A stretch of DNA of 64,000 bases from an uncultured Drancourtella sp. (GTDB taxonomy: Bacteria > Bacillota > Clostridia > Lachnospirales > Lachnospiraceae). A program made the translations under genes and the position numbers. The DNA is taken from positions 62,001-126,000 of the forward strand of contig CALFLL010000045.1 of the NCBI GenBank assembly GCA_937880845.1, written 5' to 3'. This document shows, piece by piece, positions 1-8,766 of the stretch (position 1 is the first letter of the stretch; each line of letters opens with the position of its first letter). Below the pieces are notes generated by a model. It saw only the letters and a list, made by a program, of their open reading frames with translations, did no database searches and was not told the origin of the DNA.

Positions 1-2
1 TG

Positions 3-998
3 GTCAGCATTTCTTTGCGTGGAATGGAAAAAACAGAAGAGGAACTGATCCGTCTGTTTTATTTTAAATTTCAGGACATTCCGCTTCTTGCAAGAATGGA
101 TGCCGTAATGGACTATTTTGTCGATGAGTATGAAACATTGTATGACTGTTCGCTTTCGGAAGAAACATTGGAAGCTTTAAGAGAGAAATTTGATGCTATG
201 TATATCACCAAGGATATTTATCGAATTTACAGCCGACTTTTACAGGAAAACGGATATCCGGCCCTTCCTGATGTTTTATACGAAAAAAGGTATCTGGAAT
301 ACGAAGATGTATTTCCGATATTGTACTTAAAATATCGTCTTTATGGAAAAAACATACAAAAATCAATTCGGCATCTCGTAATCGATGAAATGCAGGATTA
401 TTCTTATCTTCAGTATGTGATCCTGGGACATCTGTTTTCCTGTCCAATGACAATTCTTGGGGACAGGGCACAGACGATAGATGAAACCATGCAGGATGTT
501 ACCCGGTTCTTGCCGCGGATTTTCGGAAAAGAAATCCGGATCATTGAAATGAAAAAAAGCTATCGAAATACGATGGAGATTGCAGAATATGCAAACGGAA
601 TCAATGGAATTTCGGATGTGGAACTGCTAGAGCGGCATGGAAAAGAAGTAGAAGAAGCAAAGCTGGATTCAGAGGATATGGCTATTGAGATGATTTTGGA
701 ACATTTGAATCTGGGGGAAGACGGATATGAAACAGCGGCGGTCCTTACCATGACGGAAGAGCAGGCAAAAGAGATTTACAGCCTTATGAAATTAAAAATG
801 AAGCAGCTGCATTATATCGACAGAGACAGTTCCAGATTTTGTAAAGGGTTGACGGTTACAACATTTTATATGGCAAAAGGGTTGGAGTTTGACCAGGTGT
901 TTGCAGTTTTTGGAGAACAAGGGAAAAATCTTTCCGGTCAGGCAAAATACATAGCTGCCACACGAGCATTACATGAGCTTTATATGTATAAGATTTAA
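3..998 (+). CDS. UvrD/HelD-like superfamily 1 helicase, C-terminal part (5' end outside window)
   Basis: The frame is open to the left edge, so this is the 3' part of a longer gene. Visible helicase motifs are a Walker B/motif II segment (HLVIDEMQDYSYLQ, near base 370), motif III (MTILGDRAQTI), motif IV (KSYRNTMEIAEYA), motif V (TFYMAKGLEFDQV, near 865) and an arginine-finger motif VI (YIAATRALHELYMY) close to the C terminus. The Walker A motif is missing and must lie upstream. The short spacing between motifs II and VI resembles HelD-type RNA polymerase-recycling ATPases more than UvrD or PcrA. That assignment is inferred from gestalt; the superfamily is clear. Confidence 0.75.
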   Translation, partial: VSISLRGMEKTEEELIRLFYFKFQDIPLLARMDAVMDYFVDEYETLYDCSLSEETLEALREKFDAMYITKDIYRIYSRLLQENGYPALPDVLYEKRYLEYEDVFPILYLKYRLYGKNIQKSIRHLVIDEMQDYSYLQYVILGHLFSCPMTILGDRAQTIDETMQDVTRFLPRIFGKEIRIIEMKKSYRNTMEIAEYANGINGISDVELLERHGKEVEEAKLDSEDMAIEMILEHLNLGEDGYETAAVLTMTEEQAKEIYSLMKLKMKQLHYIDRDSSRFCKGLTVTTFYMAKGLEFDQVFAVFGEQGKNLSGQAKYIAATRALHELYMYKI

Positions 999-1021
999 AA
1001 GGATATGAAGAGGGAAAACAA

Positions 1022-2047
1022 ATGAAGAAGAGATATCAGTACATTGATGTTTTGAATATTTTAGCATGTCTGTGTGTGATTTTTATGCATTGTAATGGAA
1101 TTGTACATTCATTTTCGGATACAAGAGCATGGAAAGAAAGTATGTTGGTGGAAACGCTGGCCTATTGGGCGGTTCCGGTATTTTTTATGATTTCGGGAGC
1201 AACTCTTCTTGGATACAGGGAAAAATATGCGACCAAAATCTTTTTCCAGAAAAGAATAGGCAAGACTGTAATTCCGTTTATCATCTGGATTCTAATCAAT
1301 CTGATTTTTAAAATGGTAACGGGATTGATGAAGTTTGAATGGAGTTTTTCTAACGTAGTCAATATGTTTAATAATACGACTACGGAAGGTGTTTACTGGT
1401 TTTTTATACCTTTATTTATGTGCTATCTTTCCATTCCGGTAATATCATTGATTAAAAATAATAGTAGGATTTTGTTGTATATGGTAGGAGTGGGATTTTT
1501 GATTTATTCTGTGTATCCAGTAGTTTGCACGATTTTAAAAATTCCTCAAAATGGATCTGTAATCTTTCCGGCAGCAGGAGGATATCTTCTTTTTGTTATT
1601 TTAGGATATCTGCTTGCCACAAATGAGTTGTCAAAAAAGCAAAGATGGATTCTTTATGGGCTTGGAATCCTTGGTATAGGGATCCGATATGGAACAACCG
1701 TTGTCTGGTCGGTAAGGAGTGGATCCTTGATTAAAACTTTCTGGGGATATTTGAATTTCCCATCTGTGTTTTTGGCCGTAGCGGTATTTGTGGCTTTTAA
1801 ATACATTCCGTGGGAAAAAATATTTGGAAAGGAAAAGAACAGAAAGGTTATTTCCATTCTTGCGGGAACAGGATTTGGAGTATATCTGATGCATATGATC
1901 ATTTATAGGATTTTAGAGAGGATTACCATGTTGGATCCTACTTCTTATGTATGGAGATTTTTCATGCCGTTTGTGATTTATGGCATTTGTGTGGCAGCCG
2001 TACTTATTTTGAAAAAAATACCGATATTAAAACATATTGTTCCATAA
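1022..2047 (+). CDS. Acyltransferase 3 family integral membrane protein
   Basis: The 341-residue protein is almost entirely hydrophobic, with about ten membrane segments. It opens with YIDVLNILACLCVIFMHCNG, the first helix and membrane-facing histidine typical of the acyltransferase-3 (OafA/WecH-like) family. Members move O-acetyl or other acyl groups from the cytoplasm onto surface glycans. It follows the helicase by 23 bases, with a GAGGGAAAAC ribosome binding site. The acceptor cannot be told from sequence. No glycan biosynthesis genes flank it. Confidence 0.75.
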   Translation: MKKRYQYIDVLNILACLCVIFMHCNGIVHSFSDTRAWKESMLVETLAYWAVPVFFMISGATLLGYREKYATKIFFQKRIGKTVIPFIIWILINLIFKMVTGLMKFEWSFSNVVNMFNNTTTEGVYWFFIPLFMCYLSIPVISLIKNNSRILLYMVGVGFLIYSVYPVVCTILKIPQNGSVIFPAAGGYLLFVILGYLLATNELSKKQRWILYGLGILGIGIRYGTTVVWSVRSGSLIKTFWGYLNFPSVFLAVAVFVAFKYIPWEKIFGKEKNRKVISILAGTGFGVYLMHMIIYRILERITMLDPTSYVWRFFMPFVIYGICVAAVLILKKIPILKHIVP

Positions 2048-2074
2048 AAAGTGCGAGATAGAAAGGAAACAGGA

Positions 2075-2554
2075 ATGAAAATTACGATTATTACCGTCGG
2101 AAAGATCAAGGAGAAATACCTGAAAGATGCCATTGCAGAATACAGCAAAAGACTGAGCCGTTACTGTAAACTGGAGATTGTAGAGGTGGCAGATGAAAAA
2201 ACACCGGATCATGCAAGTGAAACGGTGGAAAACCAGATTCGCCAAAAGGAAGGGGAACGGATTCAAAAGTATTTAAAGGAAGACGCCTATGTGATCGCAC
2301 TGGCGATTAACGGACAGATGCTTTCATCCGAGAAATTTGCGGAAAAGATCAATCAACTTGGCATACAGGGAGTCAGCCATATCCAGTTTCTTATCGGAGG
2401 TTCCATTGGGCTAGATGAAGCAGTCTTAAAAAGAGCGGATTGTCATTTGAGTTTTTCAAAAATGACGTTTCCGCATCAGCTTATGAGAGTGATTTTGCTA
2501 GAACAGATTTACAGAGGGTATCGTATTATTTCTCATGAACCGTATCATAAATAA
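2075..2554 (+). CDS. rlmH: 23S rRNA (pseudouridine1915-N3)-methyltransferase RlmH
   Basis: RlmH methylates pseudouridine 1915 in helix 69 of 23S rRNA using S-adenosylmethionine. The 159-residue length is standard. The sequence starts MKITIITVGKIKEKYL and carries the SPOUT-fold SAM loop (QFLIGGSIGLDEAV) and the family C terminus (HQLMRVILLEQIYRGYRI, ending PYHK). I chose the ATG at 2075, with a GAAAGGA site upstream. An in-frame GTG at 2051 would add eight residues not found in the family. It is transcribed after the acyltransferase gene. Confidence 0.95.
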   Translation: MKITIITVGKIKEKYLKDAIAEYSKRLSRYCKLEIVEVADEKTPDHASETVENQIRQKEGERIQKYLKEDAYVIALAINGQMLSSEKFAEKINQLGIQGVSHIQFLIGGSIGLDEAVLKRADCHLSFSKMTFPHQLMRVILLEQIYRGYRIISHEPYHK

Positions 2555-2564
2555 AAAATAAATA

Positions 2565-2593
2565 TATACAAGAGGCAGAATATAAGATATAAT
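2565..2593 (+). promoter_or_regulatory. Candidate sigma-A promoter of brnQ
   Basis: TATACA (4/6 match to the -35 consensus), a 17-base spacer and a perfect TATAAT -10 lie 45-72 bases before the brnQ start, in the gap after rlmH. Confidence 0.55.
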
Positions 2594-2637
2594 GATAGAA
2601 ATTTTATATACCATCAGAAAAAAGAAGGGGGAATTCT

Positions 2638-3960
2638 ATGGAAAAGTTAAAAATGAAACAGGGATTGTCGATTACATTAACGCTGTTTGCCATATTTTTC
2701 GGCGCAGGAAATATGATCTTCCCACCTGCTATGGGACAGCTGGCTGGGACAAATTACATTCAGGCCCTGGCAGGATTTATTTTATCCGATGCAGGTATCG
2801 CAATTCTTGGAATGATCGCTGTTGTTTTGGTAGGAACGGAAATCACTGATCTTGGAAATCTGGTAGGAAAAAGATTTTCGGTTTTTCTGGCAGTCTGCGT
2901 ATATCTTTTGATCGGTCCGCTGTTTGCACTTCCAAGAACAGGAAGTGTTTCTTTTGAGCTGGCTATCCGTCCGTACCTGTCAGAACATCAGGTATGGTGG
3001 GTTTCCCTGATCGTAACGGGAATTTTCTTCTTCCTTACATGGTATCTGAGCAGTAACCCGAGTAAGGTTGTAGATGTAGTAGGAAAATATCTGACACCGG
3101 TTCTGCTGATTTGTATCACGTTGATTTTTCTGGCATGTGTTTTTTTAGATAAATCTAATGGAACGGTGGAGTTCGGAAAAATTCCGGCACCGCAGGGTGC
3201 ATATGTTGATATTCCGTTTTTCCAGGGAATGCTGGAAGGATATAATGCATTAGATGGCCCGGCAGGTCTTGTGTTTGCAATTATCATTATCAATGCGGTA
3301 AGGGGATTCGGAATACGCAAAGAGAAGAATATTGTAAAATATACGGTGTTTTGCGGGATCGGAGCAGGTGCGATCCTGGCGGTTGTTTACTTTATGCTGA
3401 CATACGTGGGGGTCGTAACACTGACGGAATTTAAAAATGGCGGTGTACTTCTGCATGCAGTGGCAAGTGATCTTCTTGGCGTGGCAGGCGGAATCGTACT
3501 TGGACTTGCTGTATTTTTTGCATGTCTTACGACATCCATAGGGCTTACTACTTCTTTTGCAGATTATTTCCACAAACTGCTTCCAAAAGTTTCTTACAAA
3601 AAACTGATCACCATCGTCTGTCTTTTCAGTTTTGTGATCAGTAATGTGGGACTGGATGTTTTGATTGCTGTTTCACTTCCGGTATTGATGATTGTATATC
3701 CGGTAACGATCGTATTGGTCGTACTGTCTTTCTTCAAAAAATATATCGGAAACAAAACAATGGTCTATATTCTCGCAATGATTTTTGCTTTTGTTGTATC
3801 ATTTGTGGATGGCATGGAAAGCGCAGGTATTTCTATGGGAGCCGTAGCAGATGCATTGAGTCATCTGCCGTTTTATCAGTTAAAACTTGGATGGGTTGTT
3901 CCGGCAGTTGCAGGAGCGCTTTTAGGAGCATTGCCTTTCTGGAGAAAAAAAGAAGAGTAA
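2638..3960 (+). CDS. brnQ: Branched-chain amino acid transporter BrnQ (LIVCS family)
   Basis: This 440-residue, roughly 12-helix membrane protein imports leucine, isoleucine and valine with a cation. The N-terminal signature LFAIFFGAGNMIFPPAMGQ is diagnostic of the BrnQ/LIVCS family. A second conserved stretch is GPLFALPRTGSVSFE in the third or fourth helix. The ATG follows a good AGAAGGGGGAA site. It has its own promoter and a hairpin terminator after it, so it is probably monocistronic. Other branched-chain functions in the window are ilvE and the T-box-controlled cstA, but they are not adjacent. Confidence 0.93.
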   Translation: MEKLKMKQGLSITLTLFAIFFGAGNMIFPPAMGQLAGTNYIQALAGFILSDAGIAILGMIAVVLVGTEITDLGNLVGKRFSVFLAVCVYLLIGPLFALPRTGSVSFELAIRPYLSEHQVWWVSLIVTGIFFFLTWYLSSNPSKVVDVVGKYLTPVLLICITLIFLACVFLDKSNGTVEFGKIPAPQGAYVDIPFFQGMLEGYNALDGPAGLVFAIIIINAVRGFGIRKEKNIVKYTVFCGIGAGAILAVVYFMLTYVGVVTLTEFKNGGVLLHAVASDLLGVAGGIVLGLAVFFACLTTSIGLTTSFADYFHKLLPKVSYKKLITIVCLFSFVISNVGLDVLIAVSLPVLMIVYPVTIVLVVLSFFKKYIGNKTMVYILAMIFAFVVSFVDGMESAGISMGAVADALSHLPFYQLKLGWVVPAVAGALLGALPFWRKKEE

Positions 3961-3964
3961 AGAG

Positions 3965-3998
3965 AAAAGCACGTCATATGATATTGCTGTGCTTTTTA
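3965..3998 (+). terminator. Weak hairpin terminator after brnQ
   Basis: AAAAGCAC pairs with GTGCTTTT (3989-3996) across a 16-base loop and ends in a short T run. Confidence 0.5.
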
Positions 3999-4023
3999 CA
4001 GTAATATGGAAAAGAGGAAGATG

Positions 4024-4842
4024 ATGGGAAATATAATTGAGATCACAGATTTAAAAGCACCGGAACTTGATATGTATGCAAGGTATACAGAAGCACAGCT
4101 GTTAAATCGGGATAAACCGGAAGAAGGGATTTTTATTGCAGAAAGTCCGATCGTAATCGAGCGTGCATTGAATGCAGGATATAGACCGATTTCCTTCCTT
4201 ATGGAAAAGAAACATGTAGAAGGAGCAGGAAAAGAACTGATCAGCCGTTGTGTGGATATTCCCGTATATGTGGCAGAATTTGATACCCTGACAGAACTGA
4301 CAGGGTTTAAGTTGACAAGGGGAATGTTATGTGCCATGCACCGCCTGACGTTACCTTCTATGGAAGAAATCTGCAAGGGGGCATCAAGAATCGCGGTGTT
4401 GGAAGATGTGATGAATCCTACCAATATCGGGGCGATTTTTCGATCAGCAGCGGCCTTAAATGTGGATGCTGTTTTGTTGACACCGGCATGCAGTAATCCA
4501 TTATACCGACGTGCCATCCGTGTGAGTATGGGAACTGTGTTCCAGATTCCATGGACGTTTCTGAATCAGGAGGGAGAATGGACGGAAATGTTACATCAAC
4601 AGGGATTTGAAATTGCAGCAATGGCATTGCGGGAAGATTCCATCGGGATTGATGATTCCAAGGTTATGGAAGCCAAAAAGCTTGCCATTGTTCTTGGAAG
4701 TGAGGGGGACGGGTTATCGGATTCTACCATTTTGGACTGTGATTATACCGTACGTATTCCCATGTCCCATGGAGTAGATTCTTTAAATGTTGCAGCAGCC
4801 AGTGCGGTTGCTTTCTGGCAGATGTGTGCGAAAAAGAAATAA
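4024..4842 (+). CDS. TrmH/SpoU-family RNA 2'-O-methyltransferase
   Basis: This is a SPOUT-fold RNA ribose 2'-O-methyltransferase. The three SpoU motifs are visible: VMNPTNIGAIFRSAAAL (motif 1), IVLGSEGDGLS (motif 2) and RIPMSHGVDSLNVAAASAV (motif 3, AdoMet pocket). The N-terminal third resembles the substrate-binding extension of TsnR/YsgA-like members. GAGG at 4014-4017 sits six bases before the ATG at 4024. Upstream ATGs at 4006 and 4021 are poorly spaced from it. The target nucleotide, rRNA or tRNA, cannot be read from sequence. Confidence 0.88.
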   Translation: MGNIIEITDLKAPELDMYARYTEAQLLNRDKPEEGIFIAESPIVIERALNAGYRPISFLMEKKHVEGAGKELISRCVDIPVYVAEFDTLTELTGFKLTRGMLCAMHRLTLPSMEEICKGASRIAVLEDVMNPTNIGAIFRSAAALNVDAVLLTPACSNPLYRRAIRVSMGTVFQIPWTFLNQEGEWTEMLHQQGFEIAAMALREDSIGIDDSKVMEAKKLAIVLGSEGDGLSDSTILDCDYTVRIPMSHGVDSLNVAAASAVAFWQMCAKKK

Positions 4843-4874
4843 TGCAGTTTGTTTCACAGAGAAAAGGAGAAAGT

Positions 4875-5426
4875 ATGAAACAAAGTAAGATAAAGAAAAT
4901 TTCTGTGATAGGTTATAGCGGATGCGGAAAGTCTACCCTTTCCGGATATCTTTCCAAAAGATATAAGATTCCGGTTTTGTATTTGGATAAAATTCATTGG
5001 CTGCCGGGGTGGAAAGAACAAAAAAGAGAAGAAGAAATAAAAAAAGTAAAAAGCTTTTTGGAGCAAAATGATGCATGGGTCATTGACGGAAATTATCTGG
5101 GAATTCTTTATGAACGGCGCATGGAAGAGTCGGACAGAATCATTTTATTGGAATTGAACCGTTTTGAATGTCTGCTGCGTATTGTGAAACGATATCTTCA
5201 ATGGAAGGGGAAAACGAGGCATTCCATGACGAAAGGATGTCCGGAAAAGATTGATTTTGGTTTTTTGTACTGGGTGCTGTATGCAGGACGTACAAAAGAA
5301 AAAAGACAACGGTATCAAGTACTTCAAAGACAATATCCCCAAAAGGTCTTGCGAATCAGAAACCGGCGTGAATTAGATGCACTGTACAGGGAGTGGAAAC
5401 TAAGATATAATAAAGATAATCATTGA
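4875..5426 (+). CDS. FlaR-like P-loop kinase / topology modulation family protein
   Basis: A 183-residue protein beginning with a Walker A loop, ISVIGYSGCGKSTLSGYLS. It continues with LYLDKIHWLPGW and DAWVIDGNYLG, features of adenylate-kinase-like proteins annotated as DNA topology modulation protein (FlaR). The biochemical substrate of this family is not established; a small nucleotide or nucleoside kinase activity is plausible. The start at 4875 follows AAAAGGAG. An upstream in-frame ATG at 4824 would overlap the methyltransferase gene. Confidence 0.75.
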   Translation: MKQSKIKKISVIGYSGCGKSTLSGYLSKRYKIPVLYLDKIHWLPGWKEQKREEEIKKVKSFLEQNDAWVIDGNYLGILYERRMEESDRIILLELNRFECLLRIVKRYLQWKGKTRHSMTKGCPEKIDFGFLYWVLYAGRTKEKRQRYQVLQRQYPQKVLRIRNRRELDALYREWKLRYNKDNH

Positions 5427-5450
5427 AGTTTGTAAAGGGAGGGGATACAC

Positions 5451-6329
5451 ATGGACGATGTAATGGTTGCCCTGCTGCAGATTTTGCCCGGAAAAACGAT
5501 GGAAGAGAATCTACAGAAAGGTATTTGCTTCTGCAAAAAAGCAAAAGATATGGGTGCAGATATAGCCCTGTTTCCGGAAATGTGGAGCACCGGATATCAG
5601 ATTTCCGAAACAGAAGAGGAACTGCTGGCAAATGCAATACCGGAAGATAGTTCATTTGTCTGTACATTCGGAAATCTTGCAAAAGAACTGGATATGGCCA
5701 TAGGAATTACTTTTTTGGAAAAATACGGACAGAAAGCAAGGAACAGTATGTCTTTGTTTGATCGTTTCGGAGAAAAGGTTTTTACTTATGCAAAAGTGCA
5801 TACATGTGATTTTGGAGATGAGTGCAGACTGATGCCGGGTGATGATTTTTCTGTTGGAATGTTGCACACACGAAAAGGAGATGTAAAGGTCGGAGGGATG
5901 ATCTGTTACGACAGAGAGTTCCCGGAAAGTGCAAGGATTTTGATGTTAAAAGGAGCAGAACTGATTCTTGTACCCAATGCATGTCCGATGGAAATCAATC
6001 GTCTGTCACAGCTCAGAGCAAGAGCATTTGAAAATATGACAGGTATCGCAACCGTTAATTATCCAATCGGTAAAGAAGATTGTAACGGTCATTCGTCTGC
6101 TTTTGACGGGATCGCATACAGACAGGGAGAAACAGGCTTCCGGGATATGCTTGTGACAGAAGCAGGAGAAAGAGAAGGCATTTATCCGGCTTTCTTTCCT
6201 ATGGACGAATTAAGGACATATCGGAAAACGGAGGTACATGGGAATGCATACCGTCATCCACGGAAATACGGCATCCTGATTTCAGAACAGATTGATGAAC
6301 CGTTTATAAGGGAAGACTATCGGAAATAA
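5451..6329 (+). CDS. Carbon-nitrogen hydrolase (nitrilase superfamily)
   Basis: The 292-residue protein belongs to the nitrilase superfamily, which hydrolyses amides, carbamoyl groups or nitriles with a Glu-Lys-Cys triad. All three residues are visible: Glu in ALFPEMWSTGY, Lys in TYAKVHTCDFG and Cys in GGMICYDREFPESAR. A GGGAGGGG site precedes the ATG. Family members range from omega-amidase to N-carbamoylputrescine amidase, and no neighbour supplies a pathway clue. It may be cotranscribed with the preceding kinase-like gene, 24 bases upstream. Confidence 0.85.
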   Translation: MDDVMVALLQILPGKTMEENLQKGICFCKKAKDMGADIALFPEMWSTGYQISETEEELLANAIPEDSSFVCTFGNLAKELDMAIGITFLEKYGQKARNSMSLFDRFGEKVFTYAKVHTCDFGDECRLMPGDDFSVGMLHTRKGDVKVGGMICYDREFPESARILMLKGAELILVPNACPMEINRLSQLRARAFENMTGIATVNYPIGKEDCNGHSSAFDGIAYRQGETGFRDMLVTEAGEREGIYPAFFPMDELRTYRKTEVHGNAYRHPRKYGILISEQIDEPFIREDYRK

Positions 6330-6343
6330 AGCAGAATCAATAG

Positions 6344-6372
6344 TTGACAAATCAATTAAGCGATGTTATAAT
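6344..6372 (+). promoter_or_regulatory. Strong sigma-A promoter with extended -10
   Basis: Perfect TTGACA (6344-6349), a 17-base spacer and perfect TATAAT (6367-6372) preceded by TGT. This is the closest match to consensus that I found in the window. It drives the FUSC-family gene starting at 6423. Confidence 0.85.
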
Positions 6373-6422
6373 TTCTCCCCGATACTTATAAGAAAATAAT
6401 TGTATGAAAGAGGGGTGTCTTT

Positions 6423-7493
6423 ATGACATTTTATCAGGAATTACAACTGAATCAAGGAGGATCCAAAAATCTGATTAGACATTCGACGGATCCAAAAGAA
6501 AAAATACGCCATATGGCGGTTTATGTATTTAAGATTTTACTAACACTGGCTTTTTGCATGGCCTTTGTTATTTCATATAGTAAAATCTTTGGAGATGAAA
6601 ACAGCATTGTGGGAGTTGTGGTATTGCTTTGCGTGATGGTATTTCGGTATGCGGATTTCGGATTTCATGCCAAACATTCGATTTCTGCCATGGTGATGAT
6701 TTTTCTTATCCTGGCATTCGGACCAAGACTGGCAAACAGTACAGGAGCGGCGGCAGGATTGTTGATCAACGGTATCTGCATTTTTGTACTTATGTTTTTG
6801 GGATGTCATAATGTGGTTTTGGCCAATCATTCTACACTTGTGCTGGGTTATCTTCTTCTTTACGGGTATGATGTTTCCGGGACATTATATGTATGGAGAC
6901 TGGCAGGAATTGTGTTGGGGGCAGCACTGACAGGTATCGTATATTACAGAAATCATCGAAAAAAGCAATATAAAAGAGAGATGAAAAGTCTGTTTGAGGA
7001 ATTCAGACTGGATTCAACAAGAACACGTTGGCAAATGACGGTTACCCTTGGAGTTGCATCCGCTCTTTTTATCGGAGAGGTGCTCAACATTCCAAGATCA
7101 ATGTGGATAGGAATTGCAGCCATGTCTGTTATTGTACCGTTTCAAACTGATTTGAAAGAGAGGGTGAAAGGACGAATACCGGGAAATATAGCAGGAGGAA
7201 TTTTGTTTCTTGTTATTTGCACCGTTCTTCCTGAGTCTGCGTATTCGTATATCGGAATCATAGGAGGAATCGGAGTTGGATTCTCTGCGACGTATCGTTG
7301 GCAAGCAGTGTTTAATTCACTGGGAGCAATGGCGGTTGCGGTTACTTTTCTGGGAATTCCGGGAGCTGTTTTTTTCAGGATTTTCAACAATGTTTTCGGA
7401 GCCGTATATGGTCAGATTTTCAGAAATCTATGTGATACCGTAATCAATCGGATTATGGAAGCAAAAAACAGGAAGCTTTGCATGGAAAGCTAA
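6423..7493 (+). CDS. FUSC-family (aromatic acid exporter-like) membrane protein
   Basis: The 356-residue protein shows two blocks of membrane helices separated by a charged cytoplasmic linker (YRNHRKKQYKREMKSLFEE). This is the arrangement of FUSC/YgaE-type proteins related to aromatic acid or fusaric acid exporters. The second block starts near GVASALFIGEVLNIPRSMWIG, a stretch well conserved in this group. A near-consensus promoter lies just upstream, so expression may be high or constitutive. Transport substrate is unknown. Confidence 0.7.
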   Translation: MTFYQELQLNQGGSKNLIRHSTDPKEKIRHMAVYVFKILLTLAFCMAFVISYSKIFGDENSIVGVVVLLCVMVFRYADFGFHAKHSISAMVMIFLILAFGPRLANSTGAAAGLLINGICIFVLMFLGCHNVVLANHSTLVLGYLLLYGYDVSGTLYVWRLAGIVLGAALTGIVYYRNHRKKQYKREMKSLFEEFRLDSTRTRWQMTVTLGVASALFIGEVLNIPRSMWIGIAAMSVIVPFQTDLKERVKGRIPGNIAGGILFLVICTVLPESAYSYIGIIGGIGVGFSATYRWQAVFNSLGAMAVAVTFLGIPGAVFFRIFNNVFGAVYGQIFRNLCDTVINRIMEAKNRKLCMES

Positions 7494-7528
7494 AAAATCA
7501 CTTGTTTCAGAAAGACGGGGAAAGAAAC

Positions 7529-8119
7529 ATGGAAGAACGGATTGATAAACTATTTCGGTTTATCGGGGAAATTGATAAAGAAAAACAAATTGGTAGGCAG
7601 ACCTATCTTTCAGATGGAAAAAGAAAGGAAAATGATGCAGAACATGCGTGGCATATGGCAATCATGACACTTCTGCTAAGTGAATATGCCAATGAGGAAA
7701 TAGATGTTTTAAAGACAATTTCCATGCTTTTGATCCATGATATCGTGGAGATTGATGCAGGAGATACTTATGCCTACGACGAAGAAGCGAAGAAGACACA
7801 GAAAGAAAGAGAAGCAAAAGCGGCAGAGAGGATTTTCGGGCTGCTTCCAAAAGAGCAAGGGGAAAAATTAAAGAGGCTTTGGATGGAATTTGAGGCCTGT
7901 GAAACGGCGGAAGCAAAATTTGCCCGCACCATGGACAATATACAGCCGATCATGCTGAATGCCGCAACAGGTGGAAAGGCATGGGAAGAGCACAAAGTTA
8001 CTCTTAGGCAGATTTTAAAACGTAATGAGAGGACAAAAGAAGGATCAGGGGTTTTGTGGCAATATGCTTTTCGAAACTGGATCAGCCCTAATGTAGAAAA
8101 CGGAAAAATCAAAAAATAA
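7529..8119 (+). CDS. HD-domain phosphohydrolase (YfbR/HDDC2-like 5'-nucleotidase)
   Basis: A 196-residue HD-superfamily enzyme. Metal ligands are visible as His in NDAEHAWHMA, His-Asp in MLLIHDIVEIDAGD and a C-terminal Asp in FARTMDNIQPIM. The phrase IHDIVEIDAGDTYAYD is characteristic of the HDDC2/YfbR group, which dephosphorylates deoxynucleoside monophosphates. The ATG at 7529 follows CGGGGAAAG. A longer reading from 7478 would overlap the FUSC gene. It lies 15 bases before the flavin reductase gene and is likely cotranscribed with it. Confidence 0.8.
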   Translation: MEERIDKLFRFIGEIDKEKQIGRQTYLSDGKRKENDAEHAWHMAIMTLLLSEYANEEIDVLKTISMLLIHDIVEIDAGDTYAYDEEAKKTQKEREAKAAERIFGLLPKEQGEKLKRLWMEFEACETAEAKFARTMDNIQPIMLNAATGGKAWEEHKVTLRQILKRNERTKEGSGVLWQYAFRNWISPNVENGKIKK

Positions 8120-8134
8120 GAAAGGGGAAAGAAA

Positions 8135-8740
8135 ATGAATAAAAAAGCAATGCATAAGTTAAGTTATGGTGTGTTTGTGATAACTGCAAGACAAGGTGAA
8201 AAAGATAACGGATGTATTACCAATACGGCAGTACAAGTTTCCATGTCACCGGCTCGGATTTCACTTGCGGTAAACAAAGAAAATTATACACATGATATGA
8301 TTCTTGCAACAAAACAATTTAATGTATCTGTACTTTCTGAAAAAGCAGGATTTGATATTTTCCGGAATTTTGGATTTCAAAGCGGAAGAGATGTAGACAA
8401 ATTTGAAGACTTTAAAGATGTAGAAAGAGCACAAAACGGAATCTATTATATTACCGAAGGCACCAATGCATGGATGTCTGCAAAAGTAGTACAGACCGTT
8501 GATATTGGAACTCATACTTTGTTTTTGGCAGAAGTAGAAGATGGAGATGTTTTATCTGAAGAACCTTCTGCGACTTACGCATATTATCAGGAGCATATAA
8601 AGCCAAAACCGGAGAAAGTAAAAGTAAAAGGCTGGAGATGCAAAATCTGCGGTTATATTTATGAAGGAGAAGAATTGCCGGCAGATTTTATCTGTCCAAT
8701 CTGCAAGCATGGAGCAGATGATTTTGAAAAAATGGAATAG
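8135..8740 (+). CDS. High-molecular-weight rubredoxin: flavin reductase domain fused to rubredoxin
   Basis: The first 150 or so residues form a flavin reductase-like FMN-binding domain (NTAVQVSMSPARISLAVNKE). The last 40 form a rubredoxin with both iron knuckles, WRCKICGYIYEG and FICPICKHGADDF. This fusion is the Hrb type known from acetogens and clostridia. There it passes electrons from NAD(P)H to flavodiiron proteins that reduce oxygen or nitric oxide. No flavodiiron gene is in the window. It ends 26 bases before the convergent ilvE stop, without an obvious terminator between. Confidence 0.9.
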   Translation: MNKKAMHKLSYGVFVITARQGEKDNGCITNTAVQVSMSPARISLAVNKENYTHDMILATKQFNVSVLSEKAGFDIFRNFGFQSGRDVDKFEDFKDVERAQNGIYYITEGTNAWMSAKVVQTVDIGTHTLFLAEVEDGDVLSEEPSATYAYYQEHIKPKPEKVKVKGWRCKICGYIYEGEELPADFICPICKHGADDFEKME

Positions 8741-8766
8741 AGGGTTAAATGCATGATAAAAAAAGT

